Of a stretch of 34,807 nt of DNA, positions 1 to 8,600 are shown in pieces. Source of the stretch: Pseudoluteimonas sp044226035 (GTDB taxonomy: Bacteria > Pseudomonadota > Gammaproteobacteria > Xanthomonadales > Xanthomonadaceae); assembly GCA_044226035.1 (NCBI GenBank), contig JBGAHT010000025.1:1-34807 (forward strand), written 5' to 3'. A program made the position numbers and the translations under genes. A model generated the notes under the pieces. The model was not told the DNA's origin, ran no database searches, and saw only the letters and a program-made list of their open reading frames with translations. Position 1 is the stretch's first letter, and the number at the start of each line of letters is the position of its first letter.

Positions 1-620
1 CGCTGGTCGCGCAACTCGACAAGAAGGTGCAGGACCAGCGCGGGCGCGAACAGGCGCTCGGGCGCGACGCGAAGGCGTTGGAACGCGTGCTCGCGCAATT
101 GCGAGCCGCCGCCGCGCGCGCCGAACGCGAACGCCGCGAAGCCGCCGAACGCGCCGCGCGCGCCGCCGAGCAGGCCCGGCGCGAGGGCAAGCCGGCGCCG
201 CCCGCGCCCAAGCCCTACGCCGGTGCCGCGCCGATCCAGGTCGGCGGCCTCGGCTGGCCGTTGTCGGGCAGCCTGCTCGCGCGCTTCGGCGGGACCTTGC
301 CGGACGGGCGCCGCAGTTCCGGCCTGCTCATCGCCGCCGCGGCAGGCACCCCGGTGCGCGCGGTCGCCGACGGCCGCGTGGTGTTCGCCGAATGGATGTC
401 CGGCTACGGCCTGATCTGCATCCTCGACCACGGCAACGGCGACATGAGCCTGTACGCCTACAACGACGCGCTGCTGCGCAACGTCGGCGACGACGTGCGC
501 CGCGGCGACCCGGTCGCCAGCGTCGGCAATTCCGGCGGCCAGGGCCGGCCCGCGCTGTATTTCGAATTGCGCCGCAACGGCAGCCCGGTCGATCCGGCGG
601 CGTGGCTGCGCGCGCATTGA
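1..620 (+). CDS. envC: EnvC-type murein hydrolase activator, 5'-truncated
   Basis: This is the C-terminal part of a periplasmic coiled-coil plus LytM (M23-like) protein; its start lies left of the window and the open frame runs from base 3. The first ~65 visible residues are an Ala/Arg/Glu-rich helix, typical of the EnvC coiled coil. The rest is a LytM domain with the usual GTPVRAVADGRVVFA stretch and a closing region ending PVDPAAWL. The zinc-binding positions are degenerate: GLLI where active M23 enzymes have HxGxD, YAY instead of YAH, and ALYFELR instead of HLHFEVR. Loss of these ligands is the mark of EnvC proteins, which do not cut murein but activate AmiA/AmiB amidases at the septum. 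The S41 protease downstream fits the common envC-ctpA pairing. Family is confident; the amidase-activating role is inferred. Confidence 0.88.
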   Translation, partial: LVAQLDKKVQDQRGREQALGRDAKALERVLAQLRAAAARAERERREAAERAARAAEQARREGKPAPPAPKPYAGAAPIQVGGLGWPLSGSLLARFGGTLPDGRRSSGLLIAAAAGTPVRAVADGRVVFAEWMSGYGLICILDHGNGDMSLYAYNDALLRNVGDDVRRGDPVASVGNSGGQGRPALYFELRRNGSPVDPAAWLRAH

Positions 621-627
621 AACCCTC

Positions 628-743
628 CCGTTCGTGGTGAGGAGGGTTTGTCGAAGTCGAAGACTGAGCAAACCTGCCTCGAACCACCCTTCGAGACGCC
701 GGACTCGGCCTTCGGCCTCGATCCGGCTCCTCAGGGCGAACGG
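628..743. repeat. Dispersed intergenic repeat with imperfect terminal inverted repeats
   Basis: The spacer between envC and ctpA starts CCGTTCGTGGTGAGGAG and ends CTCCTCAGGGCGAACGG, which are imperfect inverted copies. In between are TTTGTCGAAG and CCTTCGAGACGCC, words familiar from short mobile repeats in xanthomonad intergenic regions. No protein is encoded. It could form an extended RNA hairpin between the two genes. Confidence 0.65.
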
Positions 744-868
744 TCATGGACTCAAGCGAAGCTTGCGCTCACCGCATATTCGGATTCGACCCGCATAATC
801 GCCCGGAACCCCCGCTCGCGGTGGCGGTCAGATACCGCAATCGCGTCGCCATTCCCCGGAGTCCCCGC

Positions 869-2212
869 ATGCGTCGTATCGCCCCGCTCTGGTTGTCGCT
901 CGCGCTGTGCCTGTCCGCCGCGCAGGCGCAGGAACAGTCGCCGCCCGGCGACGCGAACCCGCGCGCGGTCGCCTCCAGCGACGATCCGGACGCGGTCGAA
1001 AGCGAGACCACGAAAGTGCCGTTGGCCGAGATCCGCCGCTACGTCGGCGTGTACGACGCGATCAAGCAGGCCTACGTCGATCCGGTCGACGACCACAAGC
1101 TGATGCAGTCGGCGATCAAGGGCCTGCTGCTCGACCTCGATCCGCACAGCGCGTATCTGGAGAAATCCGACGCCGAGGCCTTCGACGAGGAAACCAGCGG
1201 CGCCTACGACGGCATCGGCGTCGAAGTGATGGCGCTGCCCGACGGCTCGGTGAAGATCGTCTCCGCGATGGACGACACGCCGGCGGCGAACGCCGGCCTG
1301 CGCTCGGGCGACACGATCATCGCCGTCGACGGCAAGGACCTCACGCCCGCGGACGCCGCCGGTCCCGGGCCGCTGCGCGGCAAGCCCGGCACGTCGGTGA
1401 AGCTGAAGGTGGTGCGCGAGGGCGTGCCCAAGCCGTTCGACGTCACCCTCAAGCGCGACACCATCCGCGTGGCCAGCGTGCGCAGCCGCATGCTCGAACC
1501 CGGCTACGGCTACATCCGCATCAGCCAGTTCCAGGCCGATACCGCCGCCGATTTCGAGAAGAACCTCGACAAGCTGCAGGCCCAGTCCGGCGGCAAGCTG
1601 CGCGGCCTGGTGCTCGACCTGCGCAACAACCCGGGCGGGCTGCTCACCTCCGCGGTGCAGATCGCCGACGACCTGCTCGACAGCGGGGTGATCGTCAGCA
1701 CGCGCGGGCGCATGCCCGGGAACGACGCGACCTTCCGCGCCACGCCGGGCGACCGCATGCACGGCGCGCCGGTGGTGGCATTGGTGGACGCGGGTTCGGC
1801 GAGCGCGACCGAAGTGCTTTCCGGCGCGCTGCGCGACCTGCACCGGGCGAAGATCGTGGGCAGCCGCACTTTCGGCAAGGGCCTGGTGCAGACGCTGCTG
1901 CCGCTGGACAACGGCGATTCGGTCAAGCTCACCACCGCGCGCTATTACACGCCCAGCGGCAAGTCGATCCAGGGCGTGGGGATCGTGCCGGACGTGGTGC
2001 TGAAGCCGGACAAGGCGACCGCGGACAAGGACGCGGCGGACGGCGACGTGCCCTACACCGAAGCTTCGCTGCCCGGGCATTTGCACGGCGAGGACGAGGA
2101 CGATGCCGGCACCAACGCGGGCGACGTGCTGCCCGGCGATGCGCCGATCACCGCGGCGCTGCAGGAACTCAAGGGGCCGGTGGCGCAGGCGGAGACGAAG
2201 CCGAAGGGTTGA
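869..2212 (+). CDS. ctpA: S41 family carboxyl-terminal processing protease
   Basis: A 447-residue periplasmic serine protease of the CtpA/Prc family, which cuts proteins near their C termini. The chosen ATG has GGAG seven bases upstream and gives a clean signal peptide ending SAAQA; an in-frame ATG at 746 would add 41 residues with no signal character. A PDZ domain (~residues 90-165) precedes the S41 domain. The catalytic Ser-Lys dyad is visible as S312 in GSASATE and K337 in TFGKG, 25 residues apart as in the family. The C-terminal ~60 residues are acidic and low complexity. It follows envC after a 250-bp repeat-containing gap. A role in trimming cell-wall enzymes or their adaptors is plausible from context but not shown. 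Confidence 0.93.
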   Translation: MRRIAPLWLSLALCLSAAQAQEQSPPGDANPRAVASSDDPDAVESETTKVPLAEIRRYVGVYDAIKQAYVDPVDDHKLMQSAIKGLLLDLDPHSAYLEKSDAEAFDEETSGAYDGIGVEVMALPDGSVKIVSAMDDTPAANAGLRSGDTIIAVDGKDLTPADAAGPGPLRGKPGTSVKLKVVREGVPKPFDVTLKRDTIRVASVRSRMLEPGYGYIRISQFQADTAADFEKNLDKLQAQSGGKLRGLVLDLRNNPGGLLTSAVQIADDLLDSGVIVSTRGRMPGNDATFRATPGDRMHGAPVVALVDAGSASATEVLSGALRDLHRAKIVGSRTFGKGLVQTLLPLDNGDSVKLTTARYYTPSGKSIQGVGIVPDVVLKPDKATADKDAADGDVPYTEASLPGHLHGEDEDDAGTNAGDVLPGDAPITAALQELKGPVAQAETKPKG

Positions 2213-2226
2213 GTCGCGGAATCATG

Positions 2227-2309
2227 TAGCCCGGGTAAGCGAAGCGCACCCGGGAAGCGGGTTTACAACGAGGATCATCCCGGGTGCGGCCTGCGGCCTT
2301 ACCCGGGCT
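2227..2309. repeat. Palindromic intergenic repeat (TAGCCCGGGTAAG family)
   Basis: The left arm TAGCCCGGGTAAGCG is matched by the right arm CGGCCTTACCCGGGCT, with inner arms CACCCGGG and CCCGGGTGCG. Together they make a long interrupted hairpin between the convergent ctpA and lipoprotein genes. There is no U tract, so a classical terminator is not certain, but a transcription-blocking structure here is reasonable. The motif is a familiar high-copy repeat in xanthomonad genomes. Confidence 0.7.
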
Positions 2310-2315
2310 GCGTTG

Positions 2316-2768
2316 CTATTGTCCCGAACCGATCGGGGCGTGGTAGACGTAGCCCGAGCGTAAGTTCTTCTCGGCCCTCGCTTGATCGACCACCATCAAT
2401 CTGCCGGGTGTGTACAGATTGTACCCGGGGTGGTCTTCGACGAAAGACGAATTCCCAGCCAAAGCCTCGACGTTGGCAACAAGCACTTTAGGATGCGACA
2501 TGGTGCCGGTGCTTATTTCGTGAACCCCTGGTTCCACGAAGAAACGGGTGAATTCGCCGCTGCGTAGGTCGGCGACATGCTGACCATCAAGGAAGACTCG
2601 ATGCGTCCATGCTGCACCCTTGAGCGAACTCCATCGATAAACGACCACCGATGCCTTGCCGGGTTCGACTTGCACGGGAACATCGGCATATTTCGGACCG
2701 CCCGATGACGCGCAGGCGCTGCAGAGCAACAGGAAAGAACAGAACGCAACCTTGATTGCCGTCTTCAT
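2316..2768 (-). CDS. Putative lipoprotein, DUF2846-like
   Basis: A 150-residue protein with an N-terminal hydrophobic signal (MKTAIKVAFCSFLLLCSAC) and probable lipidation at Cys19. The -3 residue is Cys rather than Leu, so the lipobox is imperfect. The mature part has VVVYRWSS and VFLDGQHVADL followed by FFVEPGVHEIS, resembling the DUF2846-type beta-sandwich of small envelope lipoproteins. A good ribosome site (AGAGGA) precedes the ATG. Base composition is visibly lower in GC than its neighbours, and it is boxed in by a repeat downstream, so lateral acquisition is possible. Function is unknown. Confidence 0.72.
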   Translation of the reverse strand: MKTAIKVAFCSFLLLCSACASSGGPKYADVPVQVEPGKASVVVYRWSSLKGAAWTHRVFLDGQHVADLRSGEFTRFFVEPGVHEISTGTMSHPKVLVANVEALAGNSSFVEDHPGYNLYTPGRLMVVDQARAEKNLRSGYVYHAPIGSGQ

Positions 2769-2797
2769 CTCGTCGTCCTCTTTCTGTTTCCTGATTC

Positions 2798-3118
2798 CTA
2801 CCTCGGCTTCGCCGGCAACGGGAACGGCGTGACCACCGCTTCACCGGTGGCGGCGTCGCGGATCGCGGATTGGCCCTTCTTCTCCACTTCCTCCACCCGC
2901 ACGATGCTCTGCATCGGCAGGTGCAGCACGCGGGTGTCGCCGAATTCGTCGCGCAGGCGTTCCTCGGTCGGATCGACGACCACGCCGTCGCGGGTGTCGA
3001 ACACCAGCTCGGCGACTTCGGTGAAGCCCCACAGCGAGCTCGCCGCCACGCGCTTCGCGTACAGCTCGTACACGCGCCCGGCGTTGAGGAAGGTCACCTT
3101 GTACAGCGGCTTGCGCAT
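2798..3118 (-). CDS. DUF1820 family protein
   Basis: A 106-residue soluble protein starting MRKPLYKVTFLNAGRVYELY, a very recognisable DUF1820 opening, followed by SLWGFTEVAELVF, VVDPTEERLRDEF, the conserved MQSIVRVEEVEKKG block and a Pro-rich end. An upstream ATG at 3184 would add 22 residues encoded by a short repeat and is rejected. DUF1820 proteins are common in gammaproteobacteria and have no assigned function. The gene lies on the minus strand downstream of the rhomboid gene, separated by a repeat, so it probably has its own transcription start. Confidence 0.85.
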   Translation of the reverse strand: MRKPLYKVTFLNAGRVYELYAKRVAASSLWGFTEVAELVFDTRDGVVVDPTEERLRDEFGDTRVLHLPMQSIVRVEEVEKKGQSAIRDAATGEAVVTPFPLPAKPR

Positions 3119-3127
3119 GCGCGGATT

Positions 3128-3215
3128 ATAGGGATCAGGGATCGGGGGCCAGGGATCAGGGAGTCGCGTCGGCTCCCTGCTCATCCCTGACCTCTGATCT
3201 CTGACCCCTGACCCT
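3128..3215. repeat. Short-unit repeat cluster (GGGATCAGGGATC type)
   Basis: Repeated GGGATCAGGG units on the left (3130-3163) face inverted TCCCTGACCTCTGATC and CTGACCCCTGACC units on the right, forming a long imperfect hairpin between the DUF1820 and rhomboid genes. Related GGGATTCGGG strings occur upstream of fadL, beside yqeY and at the tsaD/folB junction. No coding content is seen. Confidence 0.6.
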
Positions 3216-3217
3216 GC

Positions 3218-3892
3218 TCAGAAACCCTTCTGCCGGCGCAGCCGCCGTTCCACCGCGCGCCGCACCAGCAGCGCATACGCGACGCCGAACAGGAAGCCGG
3301 CGACGTGCGCGGCCCAGGCGACCATGCCGAACGCCGGGCCGATGTAGGCGAACACCACCTGCAGCAGCGCCCAGATGCCGATCAGCAGCGAGGCCGGCGC
3401 GCGCACGAATTCGAGGAACAGCCCCAGCGGCAGCACCACGCCCAGGCGCGCGCGCGGGAACAGCGCGAGGTAGGCGCCGATCAGCGCGGAGATCGCGCCG
3501 CTGGCGCCGATGATCACGCGCCCGGGGCCGGGCAGCAGCAGCACCGCGGCGAGGTTGGCCACCGCGCCGCCGAGCAGGAACAGCAGCAGCACCCGCCACG
3601 AACCCATCGCCTTCTCCGCCGGCAGGCCGAAGATCAGCAGGAACACGAGGTTGCCGAGCAGGTGCGCCCAGCCGGCGTGCAGGAACAGGGCGGTGAACAG
3701 GCGCAGCACGGCCTGCAGGTCGAGGCGGGTGCCGGGGCCGCCGTCGAGCGCGCCCCAGGCCTGGAGCAGGACCTGCTGCGCCGCCGGGGTCCGCGTGCTG
3801 TACCAGAAGAACGCCAGCCACAGCAGCCCGAACAGCAGCGGGCAGGCCCAGCGCAGGCTCGGGCGGTGGCGGCGGGGGAGGCTGACGAACAT
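3218..3892 (-). CDS. Rhomboid family intramembrane serine protease
   Basis: A 224-residue, six-helix inner-membrane protein. Rhomboid hallmarks are clear: HAGWAHLLGN (H77, N81) for the oxyanion region, GASGAISALIG with catalytic Ser131, and AHVAGFLFG with catalytic His196. Rhomboids cut membrane proteins within or next to their transmembrane helices. Length and helix number match the compact bacterial GlpG-like core without an added soluble domain. The gene is divergent from the fadL-like gene across a 175-bp intergenic region. Substrates cannot be predicted from sequence. Confidence 0.92.
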   Translation of the reverse strand: MFVSLPRRHRPSLRWACPLLFGLLWLAFFWYSTRTPAAQQVLLQAWGALDGGPGTRLDLQAVLRLFTALFLHAGWAHLLGNLVFLLIFGLPAEKAMGSWRVLLLFLLGGAVANLAAVLLLPGPGRVIIGASGAISALIGAYLALFPRARLGVVLPLGLFLEFVRAPASLLIGIWALLQVVFAYIGPAFGMVAWAAHVAGFLFGVAYALLVRRAVERRLRRQKGF

Positions 3893-3937
3893 GAACAGCT
3901 CCGGGCAAATCCGCCCCGTTTTCGGGATTCGGGGATG

Positions 3938-3966
3938 TTACCGAAGGGTTAAACCTTCGCTATAGT
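3938..3966 (+). promoter_or_regulatory. Predicted sigma-70 promoter of the fadL-like gene
   Basis: A strong -10 box TATAGT (3961-3966, five of six consensus bases) lies 17 bases after a weak -35 TTACCG (3938-3943). The 5' leader to the ATG at 4068 would be about 95 bases. The weak -35 suggests dependence on a regulator. Confidence 0.45.
3942..3959. promoter_or_regulatory. 18-bp dyad, candidate operator in the fadL promoter spacer
   Basis: CGAAGGGTTAAACCTTCG has perfect 6-bp outer arms (CGAAGG/CCTTCG) around GTTAAA. It sits almost exactly in the spacer between the predicted -35 and -10 boxes, the classical place for a repressor. A fatty-acid-responsive TetR- or GntR-type regulator would make sense given the gene product, but the regulator is not in this window. 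Confidence 0.45.
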
Positions 3967-4067
3967 ATGGTCGGCGTCGACCGTCGGGAGGGAGAATCCG
4001 ATGGATGCCGGTGCAGGCTGCGCGCGGCGCGGCCACACAGACCCAAAAATCCATCGGAGACCGTTCC

Positions 4068-5513
4068 ATGTCCAACGCTTCCCGTTTCACCCAGTTTTCC
4101 GCGCTGGCGGTCGGTATCGCCGGCGCGCTGGCCTTCGGCCAGGTCCATGCCTCGGGCTTCCAGCTGCGCGAGAACAGCGTCAAGAACCTCGGCCGTGGCC
4201 AGGCGGGCACCGCGGTCGCCAACGGCGATGCCTCGGTGGTCAGCAACAACCCCGGCGCGATGGGCTTCATCGACCAGAACACGATCCAGGCCGACGTCAC
4301 CGTCATCGACCTGACCGCCGACTTCAACGGCAATGCCTATACCCACCTCGCCGCCGGCGCGCCTTGCCCCTCCGCGGGCTGCATTCCGGTCAGCGGCGGC
4401 GACGGCGGGGATCCCGGCGATGCGACTCCGGTCCCGGCGATCGCCGCGGTGTTCCCGCTGCATGGCGCGTTCGAGAAGCTGACCCTCGGCGCCAGCATCG
4501 GCGCGCCGTTCGGCCTCAAGACCGAATACGACAGCGACTGGGTCGGCCGCTACAACGCGGTCACCTCGGACGTGAAGACCGTCGACCTGACCCTGTCCGC
4601 GGCGGTCAAGCTGGATCCGCGCTTCTCGGTGGGCCTCGGCTTCATCTACGAGAAGGCCGACGTCACCCTGTCGAACATGGTCGACTACGGCCTGATCATG
4701 GCCTCCGCCGGCATTCCCGGCTCGATCCCGGGCACGGCCGACGGCCTGGCCAAGGTCAGCGGCAATTCGCACGGCTTCGGCTGGGTCGCCGGCTTCGAAT
4801 GGCGCCCGACCGACCGCTTCGCGGTCGGCTACTCGCACCGTTCCGAGATCGACCAGGACATCAAGGGCGACGCCACCTTCAACGCGCCGGCCTCGTTCGC
4901 GGGCGCCCAGCCGCTGTTCCAGCAGATGGCCGCGCAGTGCCTGATGGCGCCGCCGACCAACCCTTGCTACGCGCAGCTGCCGACCCTGCTCGCGCTCGGC
5001 AACGGCTTCGTGCCGACCAACGCCACCGCCGCGCTGACCACGCCGAGCATCGATACCCTCAGCCTGCGCTACGACTTCACCGATTCGTTCCGCCTGATGG
5101 GCGACGTGCAGCGCACCGACTGGCATTCGCTGCGTTCGGTCGACATCCATTTCGCCAACCCCTACCAGGCGCCGTCGAGCGAAGCGTTCGAGTGGAACGA
5201 CAGCACGCTGGTGTCGCTGGGCGCGGAATGGGACATCAACCCGGCCTGGACCCTGCGTGGCGGCATCGCGAAGGACCAGACCCCGACCCACGACGACACG
5301 CGCACCCCGCGCCTGCCGGACAACGATCGCACCCTGTTCTCGATCGGCGCGACCTGGCATGCGACCGATGCGTTCAGCGTCGACGCCGCCTACCAGCGCA
5401 TCAACATCAAGACCCCGAGCATCGATGCGTTCAGCTCGCTCGGCACGGAGTTGATCGGCAAGTTCAGCGGCCACGCCGACCTGTTCGGCGTCTCGGCGCA
5501 GTACCGGTTCTGA
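4068..5513 (+). CDS. fadL: OmpP1/FadL family outer-membrane transporter
   Basis: A 481-residue outer-membrane beta-barrel for uptake of long-chain fatty acids or other hydrophobic compounds. The ATG at 4068 is preceded by GGAGA and gives a signal peptide ending GQVHA. The mature N terminus SGFQLRENSVKNLGRGQAG followed by VVSNNPGAM is the FadL hatch signature, here NPG where NPA is usual. Many alternating strands follow, and the protein ends in Phe (FGVSAQYRF), as barrel proteins do for BAM recognition. An in-frame ATG at 4005 would add 21 residues before the signal peptide. The gene is monocistronic, with its own promoter/dyad and a strong terminator. The exact substrate is not deducible. Confidence 0.9.
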   Translation: MSNASRFTQFSALAVGIAGALAFGQVHASGFQLRENSVKNLGRGQAGTAVANGDASVVSNNPGAMGFIDQNTIQADVTVIDLTADFNGNAYTHLAAGAPCPSAGCIPVSGGDGGDPGDATPVPAIAAVFPLHGAFEKLTLGASIGAPFGLKTEYDSDWVGRYNAVTSDVKTVDLTLSAAVKLDPRFSVGLGFIYEKADVTLSNMVDYGLIMASAGIPGSIPGTADGLAKVSGNSHGFGWVAGFEWRPTDRFAVGYSHRSEIDQDIKGDATFNAPASFAGAQPLFQQMAAQCLMAPPTNPCYAQLPTLLALGNGFVPTNATAALTTPSIDTLSLRYDFTDSFRLMGDVQRTDWHSLRSVDIHFANPYQAPSSEAFEWNDSTLVSLGAEWDINPAWTLRGGIAKDQTPTHDDTRTPRLPDNDRTLFSIGATWHATDAFSVDAAYQRINIKTPSIDAFSSLGTELIGKFSGHADLFGVSAQYRF

Positions 5514-5547
5514 TCGGGGTGTCCTGATCCATCGCGTCATCGTGACG

Positions 5548-5577
5548 AAAAAGCCCCGCTTCGGCGGGGCTTTTTTT
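5548..5577 (+). terminator. Rho-independent terminator after fadL
   Basis: AAAAAGCCCCGC-TTCG-GCGGGGCTTTTTTT is a perfect GC-rich stem with a TTCG tetraloop and a run of seven T. With A residues on the left arm it can act on both strands, so it may also terminate putA transcripts arriving from the right. Confidence 0.93.
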
Positions 5578-5590
5578 GCGGCTCTCAATC

Positions 5591-5661
5591 TGTAGGAGCG
5601 CTCTCGAGCGCGACCGGAATCCTTGCATCGCCTCGCAGTCGCGCTCCAGCGCGCTCCTACA
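5591..5661. repeat. TGTAGGAGCG inverted-repeat element
   Basis: Begins TGTAGGAGCGCTCTCGAGCGCGAC and ends with the inverted arm GTCGCGCTCCAGCGCGCTCCTACA. This is a widespread short palindromic repeat of pseudomonads and xanthomonads. It fills the space between the fadL terminator and the putA stop codon. Confidence 0.7.
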
Positions 5662-5679
5662 ACCCCGCTTCGGCGCTGA

Positions 5680-8600
5680 TTAATCCCCCAGCGTCAACAG
5701 GCTCGCATTGCCGCCGGCCGCGGTGGTGTTCACGGTCACCGTCTTCTCGGTGGCGAAGCGCGGCAGGTAGTGCGGGCCGCCGGCCTTGGGGCCGGTGCCG
5801 GACAACTTCTGCCCGCCGAACGGCTGCACCCCGACCACCGCGCCGATCTGGTTGCGGTTGACGTAGATGTTGCCGACGTTGGCGCGCGACACGATGCGGT
5901 CGACGGTCTCGTCGATGCGCGAATGGATGCCCAGCGTCAGCCCGTAGCCGGTGGCGTTGATCGCATCGATCACCTGGTCCAGTTCGTCGGCCTTCCAGCG
6001 GATGACGTGCAGCGCCGGGCCGAAGTTCTCGCGGGTGAGTTGCGAGATCGACTGCAGTTCCCACGCGCGCGGGGCGAAGAAGGTGCCGTGTTCCGCGCCG
6101 GCGCCGAGTTTCGCCTCGGCGATGGGCTTCGCGGTCGCGGCCATCTTCGCCGCGTGTTCGTCGAGCAGGGCCTTCGCGTCGGCATCGATCACCGGACCGA
6201 CGTCGGTCGAGAGCTGGCCGGGGTCGCCGACGGAGAGTTCGGCCATCGCCCCGGCGAGCATGTGGACCACCTTGTCGGCGATGTCCTCCTGCACGAACAG
6301 CACGCGCGCGGCCGAACAGCGCTGGCCGGCGGAGGTGAACGCGGACGCGAGCGCGTCCTTCACCAGTTGCTCGGGCAGCGCCGAGGAGTCGGCGATCAGC
6401 GCGTTCTGGCCGCCGGTTTCGGCGATCAGCACGCCGATCGCGGCATCGCGCGCGGCGAGCGCGCGGTTGATCGCGCGCGCGGTGTCGGTGGAGCCGGTGA
6501 AGGCCACGCCGGCCACGCGCGGGTCGCGGGTCAGCGCCGCGCCGACGGTGGCGCCGTCGCCGGGCAGGAACTGCAGCACGTCCTTCGGCACGCCGGCTTC
6601 GTGCAGCAGCTTCACCGCCTCGAAGCCGACCAGGTTGGTCTGCTCGGCGGGCTTGGCGATCACGCTGTTGCCGGCGGCGAGCGCGGCCGCGACCTGGCCG
6701 GCGAAGATCGCCAGCGGGAAGTTCCACGGCGAGATGCACACGAACACGCCGCGGCCGGACAGTTGCAGCGAGTTCGATTCGCCGGTCGGGCCGGGCAAGG
6801 GTTCGACCGCGAACTGGCGGCGCGCCTCGGCCGCGTAATAGCGCAGGAAATCCACCGCCTCGCGCACTTCGGCGACGCCGTCGGGAAGGGTCTTGCCGGC
6901 CTCGCGCGTGCACAGTGCGATGAACTGCGGCATGCGCGCTTCCAGCAGGTCGGCCGCGTGCTCGAGGATGGCCGCGCGCGAGGCCACCGGCGTGCGGTCC
7001 CAGGCCGGTTGCGCGGCGACCGCGTTCTGCAGCGCCTTCTCGACGGTCGCGGCATCGGCGGGTTGCCACTGGCCCACGACCTGGCGGCGGTCGGCGGGAT
7101 TGGTGACGTCGACCGTCGCGGCCGTCGGCTGCGCGCCCGGCACGAGCGGGATCGCGCGCCAGTCGCCGGTGGTCGCGGCGTTCACCTGTTCGGCGAGCGT
7201 GCGCAGCTGGTCGTCGTTGGCGAGGTTGATGCCCATGGAATTGTCTCGTTCGGAGCCCTGGCTGCGGTACAGCGCCAGCGGCGGGGGAATGCGCGGGTGC
7301 GGGATGGAGGCGAACGCGGACACGGTTTCGACCGGGTCGCGCACCAGTTCCTCCACCGGCACCTTCTCGTCGGTGATGCGGTTGACGAAGCTGGAATTCG
7401 CGCCGTTCTCCAGCAGCCGGCGCACCAGGTACGGCAGCAGGTCCTCGTGCGAACCCACCGGCGCGTACACGCGGCAGGGCACGTCGAGGCGTTCGCGCGG
7501 GATCACCTCCGCGTACAGGTCGTCGCCCATGCCGTGCAGCTTCTGGAATTCGTACCAATGTGTTTTTCCTTCTCCCTCCGGGAGAAGGTGGCGCGAAGCG
7601 CCGGATGAGGGTTCGGCGCGAGCAGAAGCGTCCGGCGAACCCGGACCCTCACCCCCAACCCCTCTCCCGGCGGGAGAGGGGAGCATGACCTGCGCCATGC
7701 GGTGGATCGCGGCGATGGTCTGCGCGTTGTGGGTGGCGAACATCGGGTAGATCGCGTCGCTGTTCGCGAGCAGCCGGCGCGCGTTGGCCTGGTAGCTGAC
7801 GTCGGTGTTGGGCTTGCGCGTGAACACCGGGTAGCCGGCCTGGCCCTCGACCTGCGCGCGCTTCACTTCCGAATCCCAGTACGCGCCCTTCACCAGCCGC
7901 ACCGGGATGCGCCGGCCGAGCCTGCGCGCCTGTTCGGCGATGTAGTCGATCACGAACGGCGCGCGCTTCTGGTAGGCCTGCACGACGATGCCGAAGCCGT
8001 TCCAGCCCTGCAGCGAGGGATCGGCCAGCACCTGGAAGATCAGGTCCAGCGAGAGCTCGAGGCGGTCGGTTTCCTCGGCGTCGATGGTCAGGCCGATGCC
8101 GTGCCGCTTCGCGAGCTGCGCGAGTTCGAGCAGGCGCGGGCCGAGTTCGGCCAGCACGCGTTCGCGCTTGGCGTGCTCGTAGCGCGGGTGCAACGCGGAC
8201 AGCTTGACCGAGATGCTGGGCGCGGCGAACACGTCGGGGAACGGGCCGGTTGCGCCGATCGCGTCGATCGCCTTGCGGTAGGCGACCAGGTAACGGTCGC
8301 CGTCGGTCTGGGTCAACGCGCCCTCGCCGAGCATGTCGAAGGAATAGCGGTAGGCGGCGTTGGCGCCCTTGCGGCTGCGCGCCAGCGCCTCGGAGATGGT
8401 CCGGCCCATGACGAACTGGTGGCCCATGATCCGCATCGCCTGGCGCACCGCCAGCCGCACCACCGGTTCGCCCACCCGCCCGACCAGGCGCTTGAACGCG
8501 CCGTGCACGTCGCGCTTGGTGCCGTCGGCGAGGTCGACCAGGCGGCCGGTGAGCATCAGGCCCCAGGTCGAGGCGTTGACCAGCACCGAATCGGACTGGC

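Noticed and set aside
746..868. 41-residue N-terminal extension of CtpA
   Set aside because: It would bury the signal peptide and begin at the edge of a dispersed repeat; the ATG at 869 has a ribosome site and a normal signal peptide.
752..2086. Long antisense open frame opposite ctpA (444 codons)
   Set aside because: A high-GC shadow of a gene with clear protease motifs; the translation is rich in Arg, Ala, His and Val, with no domain and no start signals.
7564..7681. Insertion sequence or transposon inside putA
   Set aside because: No transposase and only ~118 bp; it is a short non-autonomous repeat.
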